Source: Bacteroidota bacterium | Lineage (GTDB): Bacteria; Bacteroidota; Bacteroidia; Flavobacteriales; Weeksellaceae | Length of the DNA stretch: 64,000 nucleotides | Assembly: GCA_023423715.1 (NCBI GenBank) | Contig: JAFAFC010000035.1 | Span: forward strand, 1-64,000 | Direction: 5' to 3' | In this document: positions 16,869 through 24,683 of the stretch, piece after piece | Layout of the letters: the number at the start of each line of letters is the position of its first letter | Numbering within the stretch: position 1 is the first letter of the stretch | Position numbers and translations under genes: made by a program | The notes under the pieces: generated by a model | Told to the model about the DNA's origin: nothing | Database searches by the model: none | Seen by the model: the letters and a program-made list of their open reading frames with translations, nothing else

Positions 16869-17576
16869 ATGAGTGTACACATCAGTGCAAAAAAAGGAGA
16901 AATAGCGAAAGTTGTTTTGCAACCAGGAGATCCGTTGCGAGCTCAATATATTGCTGAGAATTATTTGGAAAACGCAAAGTTAGTAAGCAAGACGAGAAAC
17001 ATTTTTTTCTATACAGGAACGTATAAAGGAAAAGAAATTACCGTTGGTGCAAGTGGAATGGGATGTCCAAGCATCGGGATTTATTCTTTTGAGTTATATA
17101 CGGAATATGAAGTTGATACCATTATCCGAATCGGGACTTGCGGTGCGTACACAACAGATTTAAACTTATTTGATATTTTAAATGTTGAAAACTCTGCGAG
17201 TGAAAGTACCTATGCAAAATATGCGTGGGAAATTGAAGATGATTTAATTTCGCATCAAGGAAATACATTTGATTTAATTAATTCTACAGGTGCTGAAATG
17301 GGATTGGAAATTAAGCCAACCAACATTCATACAAGTGATATTTTTTATAGAAAAGATCCTAATATTCCAGAAGTTGCTCAAAAATACAATTGTTCTGCTG
17401 TGGAAATGGAAGCTTTTGCTTTGTATGCTAATGCCAAGCATTTAGGGAAGAATGCGGCGACCATTTTAACCGTTTCGGATATTATTCCAACGGGTGATCA
17501 AATTTCTGCAGATCAGCGTGAAAAAGCGTTGCGAACAATGATGGAGCTTTCCTTAGAAACAGCCGTTAAAATCTAA
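16869..17576 (+). CDS. deoD: Purine-nucleoside phosphorylase, DeoD type
   Basis: A 235-residue hexameric-type purine nucleoside phosphorylase that splits purine (deoxy)nucleosides with phosphate into base and (deoxy)ribose 1-phosphate. Seen are the phosphate loop QPGDPLRAQYIAE (18-30), GASGMGCPSIGIYS (60-73), RIGTCGAY (91-98) and the nucleoside-site VEMEAFALY near 180-188; VSDIIPTGDQ near 203-212 contains the conserved Asp. Single gene with its own promoter and terminator. Confidence 0.96.
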   Translation: MSVHISAKKGEIAKVVLQPGDPLRAQYIAENYLENAKLVSKTRNIFFYTGTYKGKEITVGASGMGCPSIGIYSFELYTEYEVDTIIRIGTCGAYTTDLNLFDILNVENSASESTYAKYAWEIEDDLISHQGNTFDLINSTGAEMGLEIKPTNIHTSDIFYRKDPNIPEVAQKYNCSAVEMEAFALYANAKHLGKNAATILTVSDIIPTGDQISADQREKALRTMMELSLETAVKI

Positions 17577-17600
17577 GTTGATTTGGATTGAATTTATACA

Positions 17601-17632
17601 AAAAGGTCAGGGATATTTTCCTGACCTTTTTT
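17601..17632. terminator. Bidirectional rho-independent terminator
   Basis: AAAAGGTCAGG and CCTGACCTTTT form an 11-bp stem around an ATATTTT-type loop, with T6 on the right and A-rich sequence on the left. It serves deoD and probably the convergent ribA. Confidence 0.9.
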
Positions 17633-17633
17633 A

Positions 17634-18239
17634 CTATTCTTGTGATTTTTTTTCGTCATCCAAAAGATGTCCGAAATATTCTTTTTTCGTTTTCAAATAG
17701 CCTTCACTATTTTCGTTTGCTGCAATCTGAAGTGGAACTCGATGGTTTAATTTGATACTGCTTTCTTCAACCGCTTTGATCTTTTCTGGATTGTTCGTTA
17801 AAAGATTAATTTCTTGTACGCCCAATTCTTTTAAAATGTCAATAGCCACACTGAAATTACGATCATCAGCAGGCAACCCAAGTTGAAGATTTGCTTGTAC
17901 CGTATCCAACCCTTTTTCTTGCAAAGCATAGGCTTTCAGCTTATTGATAATACCAATATTTCTTCCTTCCTGACGCAGATAAACGATGATTCCGCCATGT
18001 TCTTGCATGTATTTCATTGCGGTTTCCAATTGCTGTCCACATTCGCATTTTTTCGAATGAAAAACTTCACCCGTTAAACATTCCGAATGAAAGCGAACAT
18101 TAACAGGTTTCGAAAAATCTGTATTCTCAGCAACTAAAGCCACTTGCGGTGTCCAGTCGTTTTCGTTTTCGGAGAAAGCAATCATCTTAAAAGTCCCGTA
18201 ATCCGTGGGAACATTAGATTCGGCTTGTCTTTTTACCAT
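17634..18239 (-). CDS. ribA: GTP cyclohydrolase II (riboflavin biosynthesis)
   Basis: Converts GTP to 2,5-diamino-6-ribosylamino-4(3H)-pyrimidinone 5'-phosphate, the first step of riboflavin synthesis. At 201 residues it is the stand-alone form without the RibB domain. The zinc ligands Cys54, Cys65 and Cys67 lie in ECLTGEVFHSKKCECG, and the YLRQEGRNIGI loop (87-97) carries the catalytic region. It is the last gene of the minus-strand run from tatA, 16 nt after a lipoprotein gene. No FMN riboswitch is visible upstream. Confidence 0.96.
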   Translation of the reverse strand: MVKRQAESNVPTDYGTFKMIAFSENENDWTPQVALVAENTDFSKPVNVRFHSECLTGEVFHSKKCECGQQLETAMKYMQEHGGIIVYLRQEGRNIGIINKLKAYALQEKGLDTVQANLQLGLPADDRNFSVAIDILKELGVQEINLLTNNPEKIKAVEESSIKLNHRVPLQIAANENSEGYLKTKKEYFGHLLDDEKKSQE

Positions 18240-18255
18240 AAAATTAGAAAGGTAA

Positions 18256-18729
18256 TTATTGTTGGATAGAAATAGATTCTGAGCTGTTGTTAATGCTCTC
18301 TAATTTGGCTATATTACTTTTAATACGTACCAAATAGCGATTGATAACATTGTCGTCATCCGAATTTAAGAAATTTCTAAGTTTCTGAATTTTCTTATAA
18401 GAACGTTCAACACGATCCAAGGCTTGCGCTTTTTCATCGATATTGTACACTTGAAGTGCATACACGTAATCCTTTATATATTTTTTCAAAACGGCAACTT
18501 CCTCATTTACAGCAGAATTTTTAAATTTGGGAAATGTAGACATTTGGTTTGTTAACTCTGATGAATAAAAAACCACATCGGATTTTTCCTTAAAATTTCG
18601 GTTTAGAGGTGTTGCTGAATTTAAAGAACTAAGATTCCCACCCACCGGAGAAAACGTAATTTTCTCTGTTGAGCAGGAAGCTAGACTTGTTAGTATAATG
18701 ATTAAATATATATAAGGTCTCATTATCAT
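18256..18729 (-). CDS. Small putative lipoprotein of unknown function
   Basis: A 157-residue protein with a lipoprotein signal peptide and lipobox SLASC (Cys19 from the first Met). An alternative start two codons later (MRPYIY) is equally possible. The mature part is mostly helical with a charged stretch (RVERSYKKIQKLRNFLNS). The start overlaps the stop of the DUF4254 gene by 4 nt (ATGA), so translation is coupled. I do not recognise the family. Confidence 0.75.
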   Translation of the reverse strand: MIMRPYIYLIIILTSLASCSTEKITFSPVGGNLSSLNSATPLNRNFKEKSDVVFYSSELTNQMSTFPKFKNSAVNEEVAVLKKYIKDYVYALQVYNIDEKAQALDRVERSYKKIQKLRNFLNSDDDNVINRYLVRIKSNIAKLESINNSSESISIQQ

Positions 18730-19337
18730 TTGTTCTTTTGATACAAAATCGGATTGAGGCTTTCGTCATTATACATTTTCATCTGTTTGTATAATTTCAT
18801 TTTCACCGTACCGTTTTCTATATCTTGTAACAAATGATCAATTGAAGTTGTTAAATCTTGGTGTTGTTCTTCCAAAACATTTAGTTTTGTCTGACACTTC
18901 AATCGATGATCTTCAGAGGCACTTTCGCGATTTGCTTCTAATGCCATGTGATATATTTTTAATGCTAAAATAGATAACCTATCCACTGCCCAAGCAGGTG
19001 TTTCGGTATTGATTTTTGCATCATCATTTGGTTGTACATCTTTAAAATTTACGAAAAACCAATTGTCGATATACTCAACAAGATCGGTTCTTTTTTGGTT
19101 GGAAGCGTCTATCCTTCTTTTGATTTTCAGCGCCTCTTTAGGGGAGATGTTTTCATCCCTGATTATGTCTTCCAAATGCCATTGAACGGTATCAATCCAG
19201 TTTTTACCATACAAAAGCCATTCCAAACTGTTTTTTTCGTAAGGGTTGTTTTCCGTATCATCTACGTCATCATGAACATGATAGTCTTTAATTGATTGAT
19301 TAAAGATTTCCCACGCTTTTTCCGAAAAGTTGGTCAT
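18726..19337 (-). CDS. DUF4254 domain-containing protein
   Basis: A 203-residue soluble, largely helical protein that fits DUF4254, a family found mainly in Bacteroidota. Aromatic and acidic residues cluster in the first 60 residues (SLEWLLYGKNWIDTVQWHLED), and RIDASNQKRTDLVEYID lies near 71-87. No catalytic role is known. It begins 3 nt after the tatA stop and overlaps the next lipoprotein gene by 4 nt. Confidence 0.82.
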   Translation of the reverse strand: MTNFSEKAWEIFNQSIKDYHVHDDVDDTENNPYEKNSLEWLLYGKNWIDTVQWHLEDIIRDENISPKEALKIKRRIDASNQKRTDLVEYIDNWFFVNFKDVQPNDDAKINTETPAWAVDRLSILALKIYHMALEANRESASEDHRLKCQTKLNVLEEQHQDLTTSIDHLLQDIENGTVKMKLYKQMKMYNDESLNPILYQKNK

Positions 19338-19340
19338 TTC

Positions 19341-19547
19341 TTAAGGATTTGTCGAGTTGGTGTTTGAAGTGTTGTTTTCAGCCGGCTTTTTTTCATCCTC
19401 TTTAACAGCATCTTTAAATTCCTTAATTCCAGATCCCATTCCGCGCATTAGTTCTGGTATTTTTTTACCTCCGAAAAGAAGGATAACAACCAATAAAACT
19501 ATTAAAACATGCGTCCAAGAAAGTGCTAGTATTGTTAATGTTTCCAT
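19341..19547 (-). CDS. tatA: Twin-arginine translocase subunit TatA/TatE
   Basis: A 68-residue protein with one N-terminal membrane helix, the [20 protein letters not shown] hinge and amphipathic helix (about 25-44), and a charged, unstructured tail. TatA polymers form the channel for folded proteins with twin-arginine signals. tatC is not in the window. It has its own -7 element at 19561-19568, inside the end of the envC-like gene, so it can be expressed apart from upstream genes. Confidence 0.95.
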   Translation of the reverse strand: METLTILALSWTHVLIVLLVVILLFGGKKIPELMRGMGSGIKEFKDAVKEDEKKPAENNTSNTNSTNP

Positions 19548-19560
19548 TTTAAATTTTTTA

Positions 19561-19568
19561 CAAAGATA
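19561..19568 (-). promoter_or_regulatory. -7 promoter element TATCTTTG for tatA
   Basis: Plus-strand CAAAGATA reads TATCTTTG on the minus strand, a perfect match, ending 13 nt before the tatA start. It lies in the 29-nt gap after the envC-like gene. Confidence 0.55.
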
Positions 19569-19576
19569 TTAAATTT

Positions 19577-21142
19577 TTAACGTGAAATCCAGTTTAAAGG
19601 ATCCATTGGCGTTTGCCCTTGCCATACCTGGAAATCAAGGGTATTCGTTCCATCATAGTCTTCTGCAATAGTCCCAATTGTTGCACCGGCAGCAATTTTT
19701 TGCCCCGGAGCGACACTTGTACTTTGAAGGTTAGAGTAGATGGTGAAATACGTTCCGTGTCGTACAATAACGGTTTTGGTTCCGTCCGAAGAAGGAGCGA
19801 TTCGTGTAACTTCTCCAGGGAAAACGCATTTTGCACGTGAACCTGGCGATACAGAAATTTTAATTCCGATATTATCTTCCACAATATTTTTAAATACAGG
19901 ATGCGGTTGTCTTCCGAAATAGTGCGTGATGTTTCCACGATCTACTGGGAACCCAATTCGGCCTCTGTTTTCCGCAAAATTACTTCCTGAAGCGCTTCCG
20001 ACACCAAAGTTGGTCATCGTTTTCGTTTCAGCTGCTTTTTTTGCATCTTCATTTTTCTTCGATAATTCTGCTTCTGCTTTTCTCGCTTCCGCAGCTTTTG
20101 CTTCTGCTATTCGAGAACGATCTGCAGCTTCTTTCGCTTCTTTATCTGCAGCTACTTTTCTCGCCTCTTCTTTAGCTGATGCATCTGCTTTTGCAGCCTC
20201 TTCGGAACGTTTACGTGCATCTTCTATTTTCTTACGCTCGATATCTGCCAATCGTTTTGCTTCGGCTTCGGCTTTTCTTTTTGCTTCTGCCAAAGCTTCC
20301 AATCGAGCTTTGTTTTCAGCATCAATACGTGCCTTTTCTTTTTCAGCAGCGATTTTAGCAATTCGAATTCGTTCTGCTTCCGCTTTTCGTTCTGCTTCTG
20401 CTTTTGCCGCAGCAATTTTTATTTCTTCTGCAATAATCGCTCGAATTTGACCTTCAAGTTTTTTTGATTCGGTCTGTTTTTGACGAATTTCAGCTGATAA
20501 TTGTGCTTCATTTTTCTTAAATTCTTCCAATAAAACTTCTTTCTGCTTGCGTTCCGCCGAAATTGTTAAAAGTTCTGTTTTTTGATTGGAAAGAAGTTTG
20601 TCTTTATCTTTTACCGCATTTTGTCTTTGGGCAACCGTTTCTTGAATTTGCTTTGCAACGCCCATGATTTCAGCAGCTTTGCGATCTTGATAATCGGAAT
20701 AACTTTTTAGATATTGAACTCTGCGGATGGCTTCTCCTAGGTTTTTAGCCGAAAGAATAAAGGTCACTTTGTTTTGCGCGCCTTTGTTTTTATATGCTTT
20801 GACTAAAACTTCGGAATAATTTTTACGAAGAACCGCCAATTCTCTTTGTTGACGGTTGATTTCTAATTGTTTTAAATAGATATCGTCTTCAATTATTTTT
20901 TTCTCTTTTTGCGTGTTGGTATACACTTTTTCACGAAGCCCAATCTTTTTGTTCACTTCGTTTAGGTAAGCGATCGAGAGTTTTGCTTCGTTTTTAGTTT
21001 TCGCCAGATTTTGGTTGATTTCGGCAATTTGTTTTTTGATTGCAGCGTTTTGCTTCTGAAGGTCCTCTTTTTTTTGAGCTGTCTGCGCAGAGACGACCGT
21101 ACAACATAAAATGCCGATGAAAAAACCTAACCTTTTTCTCAT
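19577..21142 (-). CDS. EnvC-like murein hydrolase activator with degenerate LytM domain
   Basis: A 521-residue exported protein: signal peptide 1-19 (VVSAQ), coiled coil from about 22 to 250, a highly charged Ala/Glu/Lys/Arg stretch from about 235 to 375, and a C-terminal M23/LytM domain from about 392. The zinc residues of active LytM enzymes are missing: the usual HxGxDx site reads EDNIGIKI and the final HxH reads LDFQV. That pattern, plus the coiled coil, is what EnvC has, which activates amidases at division instead of cutting murein. It overlaps the DUF4292 gene by 4 nt. Amidase partner not seen here. Confidence 0.88.
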   Translation of the reverse strand: MRKRLGFFIGILCCTVVSAQTAQKKEDLQKQNAAIKKQIAEINQNLAKTKNEAKLSIAYLNEVNKKIGLREKVYTNTQKEKKIIEDDIYLKQLEINRQQRELAVLRKNYSEVLVKAYKNKGAQNKVTFILSAKNLGEAIRRVQYLKSYSDYQDRKAAEIMGVAKQIQETVAQRQNAVKDKDKLLSNQKTELLTISAERKQKEVLLEEFKKNEAQLSAEIRQKQTESKKLEGQIRAIIAEEIKIAAAKAEAERKAEAERIRIAKIAAEKEKARIDAENKARLEALAEAKRKAEAEAKRLADIERKKIEDARKRSEEAAKADASAKEEARKVAADKEAKEAADRSRIAEAKAAEARKAEAELSKKNEDAKKAAETKTMTNFGVGSASGSNFAENRGRIGFPVDRGNITHYFGRQPHPVFKNIVEDNIGIKISVSPGSRAKCVFPGEVTRIAPSSDGTKTVIVRHGTYFTIYSNLQSTSVAPGQKIAAGATIGTIAEDYDGTNTLDFQVWQGQTPMDPLNWISR

Positions 21143-21936
21143 TTAATATCAGTTTTCGTGTAGTTTGACGGAACGGAATAAGGAGTATCCATCTTATTAA
21201 AGTCAAATTTCGTGTTTTCCATCAGAATTTGGCCGTTTTTTTCTCCTTTTATAATTATTTTAACATTTTTCGGAAAGCGTGTTGTTCCCTGAGATTCCCA
21301 TCCAGAATATTCCACAGTAAGTGTATTTCCTTTACTTGACGTTTCGTCTACCTCGATTTTTTTCAAATCAAAATTGGTATCATAGTTCATCGCAATCGCA
21401 TACGAAGTCGCTTTTCCATTCAAATCAATTCGTTGATCTTTTTTAGAAGTTAAAGAAAAACCTTGGCTGTTTGAATTGAATTCAAAATCTTTTTCATTCA
21501 CAGGAATAAATGCACGACCCGTCAACAAGTTTTCCAATGATTTAAAATCGATGAAATTTACATTCAACATCTTATTTAAATACGTGAAATCAGACTCAAT
21601 GTACGTTTTATTTAATTTCTCGTAGCCTTTAATCCCGCTTGGAGTTGCAATTCCACGTGCCATATTAATTAAAACAGCAATGTTCATCCAAACTTTTTTG
21701 TCTTGTTCAATATAGGTTGTTGCATCCAAAGTTGGAATTGTTTTTCCCACTTGAACATTCACTCTAGAATTGATTTTTACCTGATCAAAACGGCTGTTTT
21801 CTTGAATTTTTTTGAAGAAAGAATTCGCCGAAGTTCCGTTTGGTGCTTGGTAATCCACTGGAGGTTTTGTTACCTTTTGAGTGGTACAAGCTCCCATAAA
21901 TGAGGCTAGTGTAAGTATTGCGATGATTTTTTTCAT
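21139..21936 (-). CDS. DUF4292 lipoprotein (LolB-like fold expected)
   Basis: A 265-residue protein with lipobox FMGAC (Cys17) and a mature domain matching DUF4292, a Bacteroidota family thought to resemble LolA/LolB lipoprotein carriers. Segments such as SRVNVQVGKTIPTLDATTYIEQ are beta-rich, fitting a half-barrel. It is followed by the EnvC-like gene (4-nt overlap), so an envelope-assembly role is likely. A function in lipoprotein or lipid handling is inference from fold similarity. Confidence 0.8.
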   Translation of the reverse strand: MKKIIAILTLASFMGACTTQKVTKPPVDYQAPNGTSANSFFKKIQENSRFDQVKINSRVNVQVGKTIPTLDATTYIEQDKKVWMNIAVLINMARGIATPSGIKGYEKLNKTYIESDFTYLNKMLNVNFIDFKSLENLLTGRAFIPVNEKDFEFNSNSQGFSLTSKKDQRIDLNGKATSYAIAMNYDTNFDLKKIEVDETSSKGNTLTVEYSGWESQGTTRFPKNVKIIIKGEKNGQILMENTKFDFNKMDTPYSVPSNYTKTDIK

Positions 21937-21973
21937 TGAATCTAATTTAAAAAAAGCGGTACAATATTAAAGC

Positions 21974-22003
21974 CAAACCACACAATACGGCTTGTGTGGT
22001 TTG
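21974..22003. repeat. Inverted repeat between the nucleotidyltransferase and DUF4292 genes
   Basis: An 11-bp perfect stem, CAAACCACACA (21974-21984) and TGTGTGGTTTG (21993-22003), around an 8-nt loop. On the transcribed minus strand it is followed by GCTTTAATATT, not by a T run at once, so it is at best a weak terminator or an mRNA-processing hairpin. Confidence 0.6.
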
Positions 22004-22024
22004 AAATTTTATGAGGTCTTAACT

Positions 22025-23041
22025 TTATTTTGAAAGAAAATCTAAAACTGAATAATCTCCCAATGAAATCTCTCTCGCAACTCCGACATATTGGGCGTTG
22101 TTCCCAATCATTGAATTGCTAAGGTTTCCATGATTAATCACTGTTTTCTCCTGAATTAACGAGTTTTCAATATTCGAATTTTCTACAACCGTTCCGTTTC
22201 CTAGAGAAACGTGAGGTCCAACTTTTGAATTTGTAATCTTCACATTTTCACCAATATAGCAAGGCGGAATGATCAAACTGTTTTCAATTGTAGCACTTGC
22301 TGGGAATTTTGACATTTCTTCGGTTTCGTAGGCTAGAATCTTCGCGTTGGTTTCCACCGTAGCGTTTTTGTTTCCGCAATCCATCCAGTCATCCACTTTT
22401 CCTAAAGAGAATTTTGCTCCCTTAGAACGAAGGTTTTCTAAAGCTGTTGTCAACTGATATTCACCGCTAACCATTATGTTATTCGACATAATATAGTTGA
22501 TTTCGTCCATCAATTTTTCCGCAGATTGGAAATAGTAAATTCCAATAATCGCAAGATCCGAAACGAAGGTTTGAGGTTTTTCTACAAAATCCGTAATGAA
22601 TCCATAGTCGTCTAATTTTACCACGCCAAAAGCAGAAGGATCCTCTACTTTTTTCACCCAAATAACACCATCAGAGTTTTTATCTAATACGAAATCAGCT
22701 CTAAAAAGCGTGTCCGCAAAAGCAATCACAACATCGCCTTGCATAGATTGTTCAGCACATTTAATCGCATGCGCTGTTCCAAGAGGCTCGTCTTGGGTAT
22801 AAATACTTCCTTTTGCACCTAAGTTTTCAGCAATTTTAAGAAGAGAGGCTTCTACTTCAGGACCGAAATCCCCTATGATAAATGCGATTTCGTCGATGGT
22901 TTCCCCAGCAACTTTTGCAATATCTTCTACCAAACGCTGAACAATTGGTTTTCCAGCGATAGGAATTAACGGTTTTGGAACGGTAAGGGTATGTGGTCTC
23001 AATCTGGATCCGCGTCCAGCCATAGGAACTATGATTTTCAT
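22025..23041 (-). CDS. Sugar-phosphate nucleotidyltransferase with left-handed beta-helix tail
   Basis: A 338-residue NDP-sugar pyrophosphorylase of the RmlA/GlmU-like class. The N-terminal Rossmann domain has the substrate loop PMAGRGSRLRPHTLTVPKP (6-24), DEPLGTAHAI (83-92) and the metal-binding FADTLF (106-111). From about residue 245 hexapeptide-like repeats (SLIIPPCYIGENVKITNS...) form a left-handed beta-helix. The sugar is not identifiable; glucose-1-phosphate is the commonest guess. It is the first gene after the promoter at 23132-23139, next to a polysaccharide flippase gene. Confidence 0.87.
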   Translation of the reverse strand: MKIIVPMAGRGSRLRPHTLTVPKPLIPIAGKPIVQRLVEDIAKVAGETIDEIAFIIGDFGPEVEASLLKIAENLGAKGSIYTQDEPLGTAHAIKCAEQSMQGDVVIAFADTLFRADFVLDKNSDGVIWVKKVEDPSAFGVVKLDDYGFITDFVEKPQTFVSDLAIIGIYYFQSAEKLMDEINYIMSNNIMVSGEYQLTTALENLRSKGAKFSLGKVDDWMDCGNKNATVETNAKILAYETEEMSKFPASATIENSLIIPPCYIGENVKITNSKVGPHVSLGNGTVVENSNIENSLIQEKTVINHGNLSNSMIGNNAQYVGVAREISLGDYSVLDFLSK

Positions 23042-23131
23042 GTAATGTGTATTGATTAATGTGTTAAAAATATGATGTTTTTATTAAAAAACAATTTAAA
23101 TTTTTAATTAATATTTTGTTTTTGAGGACTG

Positions 23132-23139
23132 CAAATGTA
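23132..23139 (-). promoter_or_regulatory. -7 promoter element TACATTTG for the nucleotidyltransferase operon
   Basis: Plus-strand CAAATGTA reads TACATTTG on the minus strand. It implies a leader of about 80 nt before the start at 23041. The element lies in the 110-nt gap after the flippase gene. Confidence 0.5.
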
Positions 23140-23151
23140 AGGAATATTCGT

Positions 23152-24570
23152 TTACTTTTTTACGATGGAAAGAAGTAGCTTTTTCTCACTATAGGCAATC
23201 ATTCCTGCAAAGATTAGGAAAAGGATATTTCCGATCCATACGTTAGAATTGAATACCCAATATGAGACAAAACTGAAAACAATTAGTACCAGGATGTAGA
23301 AAGATATTTTCTTTGTTTTGTATGGGATAGGATAGTATTTCTGACCAAGGAAATAGGATAAAATCATCATGAAACCGTATGCAGCAAGAGTTGTCCATGC
23401 CGAAACCATTAAACCATATTTCGGAAGTAAAACGAGATTTAGAACGATGGTGATGATAGCACCAGTCCATGAAATATAGGTGCCAACACGTGTTCTATCA
23501 GTAACTTTATACCATGTAGAAAGGTTGTAGTAAATTCCAAAAAATAGATTTGCGAGGACGATAACTGGGACGATATCAATAGCTACCCAAAAGGATTTGT
23601 CTGGAACAAAAACGGTTTTTAACCAAGATACATTTGCAATAATACCTAATGCCGCAATAGAAGCAAAAAGACTAAAAAACTCTGTGACTTCAGCATAGCT
23701 TTGTTTGGCGTTTTCATCATGCATTTTTTTGAAGAAAAATGGTTCAACACCCATTCTATAAGCGGTTACAAACAACGTCATTAAAGCAGCAAGTTTGTAG
23801 CACCCTCCGTAAGCACCAGCATCACTTGCGCTAATCAATCCTTTTTGAACAAGTTTGTCAAAGTTTTCATTCACCATAAAGGCAAGTCCTGCAAACATAA
23901 TAGGATAGGAATAACCCAACATTTTCTTGAATAATTCGCCCGAAAATTGGAATTTCACTTTCATGAAAATTGGAATCAACAAGAGAACGCCAACTAAACT
24001 TCCGATGACATTACTCACAAATGTGTACGAAACTTCGGTTTCCATTCCGAATTTTAAGGATGTTGATTTCGGAACAAACAAGAATAATGATAAAACAACA
24101 AGTGTTTGAACCAGAATTTGAGTGATACGAATCGCACTGTATTTAATGGGTTTGTTATGGAATCTCAGCCAAGCTAATGGGATAACAATAATGGCGTCAA
24201 AAAAAGCGATCCAAGCAAACCATTTTACGTATTCGGGGAATTCTCCGTAACCAATTGCGTTAGAAATAGGTTGTAAGAATAGTAAAACACTAACTAGGAA
24301 AATTGTTGCTAGACCTGTTAAAAACCAAAACGAAGTATAAAATGCGTTGTCTCGATTTTTGTCTTCGGCTGAATATCTGAAGAAAGAGGTTTCAAACCCA
24401 AAAGAAAGAACGATGTTTACAAAAGAAACCCAAGCATAAAGATTGGTGAATTTTGCAAACTCTTCCGTATTGATAAAATAGATGAAAAAAGGGTTCAAGA
24501 TGAACGTAATTACTCTGGGAAGAATAGATCCCATTCCATAAATGATGGTTTCGTTGAGTAGTTTTTTCAA
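23152..24570 (-). CDS. Oligosaccharide flippase family protein (Wzx/MOP superfamily), TTG start
   Basis: A polytopic membrane protein with about 14 helices, of the MOP superfamily that flips lipid-linked oligosaccharides. The long open frame reaches 24684, but I place the start at the TTG at 24570 (MKKLLNETIIYGMGS...), giving 472 residues. Reasons: the family usually begins this way; a perfect -7 element (24588-24595) lies just upstream and within the long form; and the long form would share its first codon position with the divergent pyrC start. The adjacent nucleotidyltransferase gene fits a surface-glycan role. Confidence 0.85.
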   Translation of the reverse strand: MKKLLNETIIYGMGSILPRVITFILNPFFIYFINTEEFAKFTNLYAWVSFVNIVLSFGFETSFFRYSAEDKNRDNAFYTSFWFLTGLATIFLVSVLLFLQPISNAIGYGEFPEYVKWFAWIAFFDAIIVIPLAWLRFHNKPIKYSAIRITQILVQTLVVLSLFLFVPKSTSLKFGMETEVSYTFVSNVIGSLVGVLLLIPIFMKVKFQFSGELFKKMLGYSYPIMFAGLAFMVNENFDKLVQKGLISASDAGAYGGCYKLAALMTLFVTAYRMGVEPFFFKKMHDENAKQSYAEVTEFFSLFASIAALGIIANVSWLKTVFVPDKSFWVAIDIVPVIVLANLFFGIYYNLSTWYKVTDRTRVGTYISWTGAIITIVLNLVLLPKYGLMVSAWTTLAAYGFMMILSYFLGQKYYPIPYKTKKISFYILVLIVFSFVSYWVFNSNVWIGNILFLIFAGMIAYSEKKLLLSIVKK

Positions 24571-24587
24571 GTTTTCTAAATTTTTAG

Positions 24588-24595
24588 CAAATGTA
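24588..24595 (-). promoter_or_regulatory. -7 promoter element TACATTTG for the flippase gene
   Basis: Plus-strand CAAATGTA. It lies 17 nt before the TTG start, the right place for a short leader, and decides the start choice for this gene. Confidence 0.6.
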
Positions 24596-24683
24596 GAAGA
24601 TTCTAGCCGAATGCAAAATTTTGAACGGTTTTTCCAACTTGAATTATGTAAATTTACCAAGAAATAAATTCTAAAATCAAGCA

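Noticed and set aside
19926..20450. A 174-codon open frame on the plus strand, rich in Ala, Ser and Phe
   Set aside because: It is the antisense of the charged Ala/Glu/Lys/Arg stretch of the EnvC-like gene; codon bias there keeps the opposite strand open. No start signal or domain.
21974..22003. Reading the 11-bp hairpin as a strong terminator
   Set aside because: No T run follows directly on the transcribed strand; kept only as an inverted repeat.
24648..24657. Palindrome GTAAATTTAC upstream of pyrC
   Set aside because: It coincides with a near-consensus -7 element and is easily produced by chance in AT-rich DNA.
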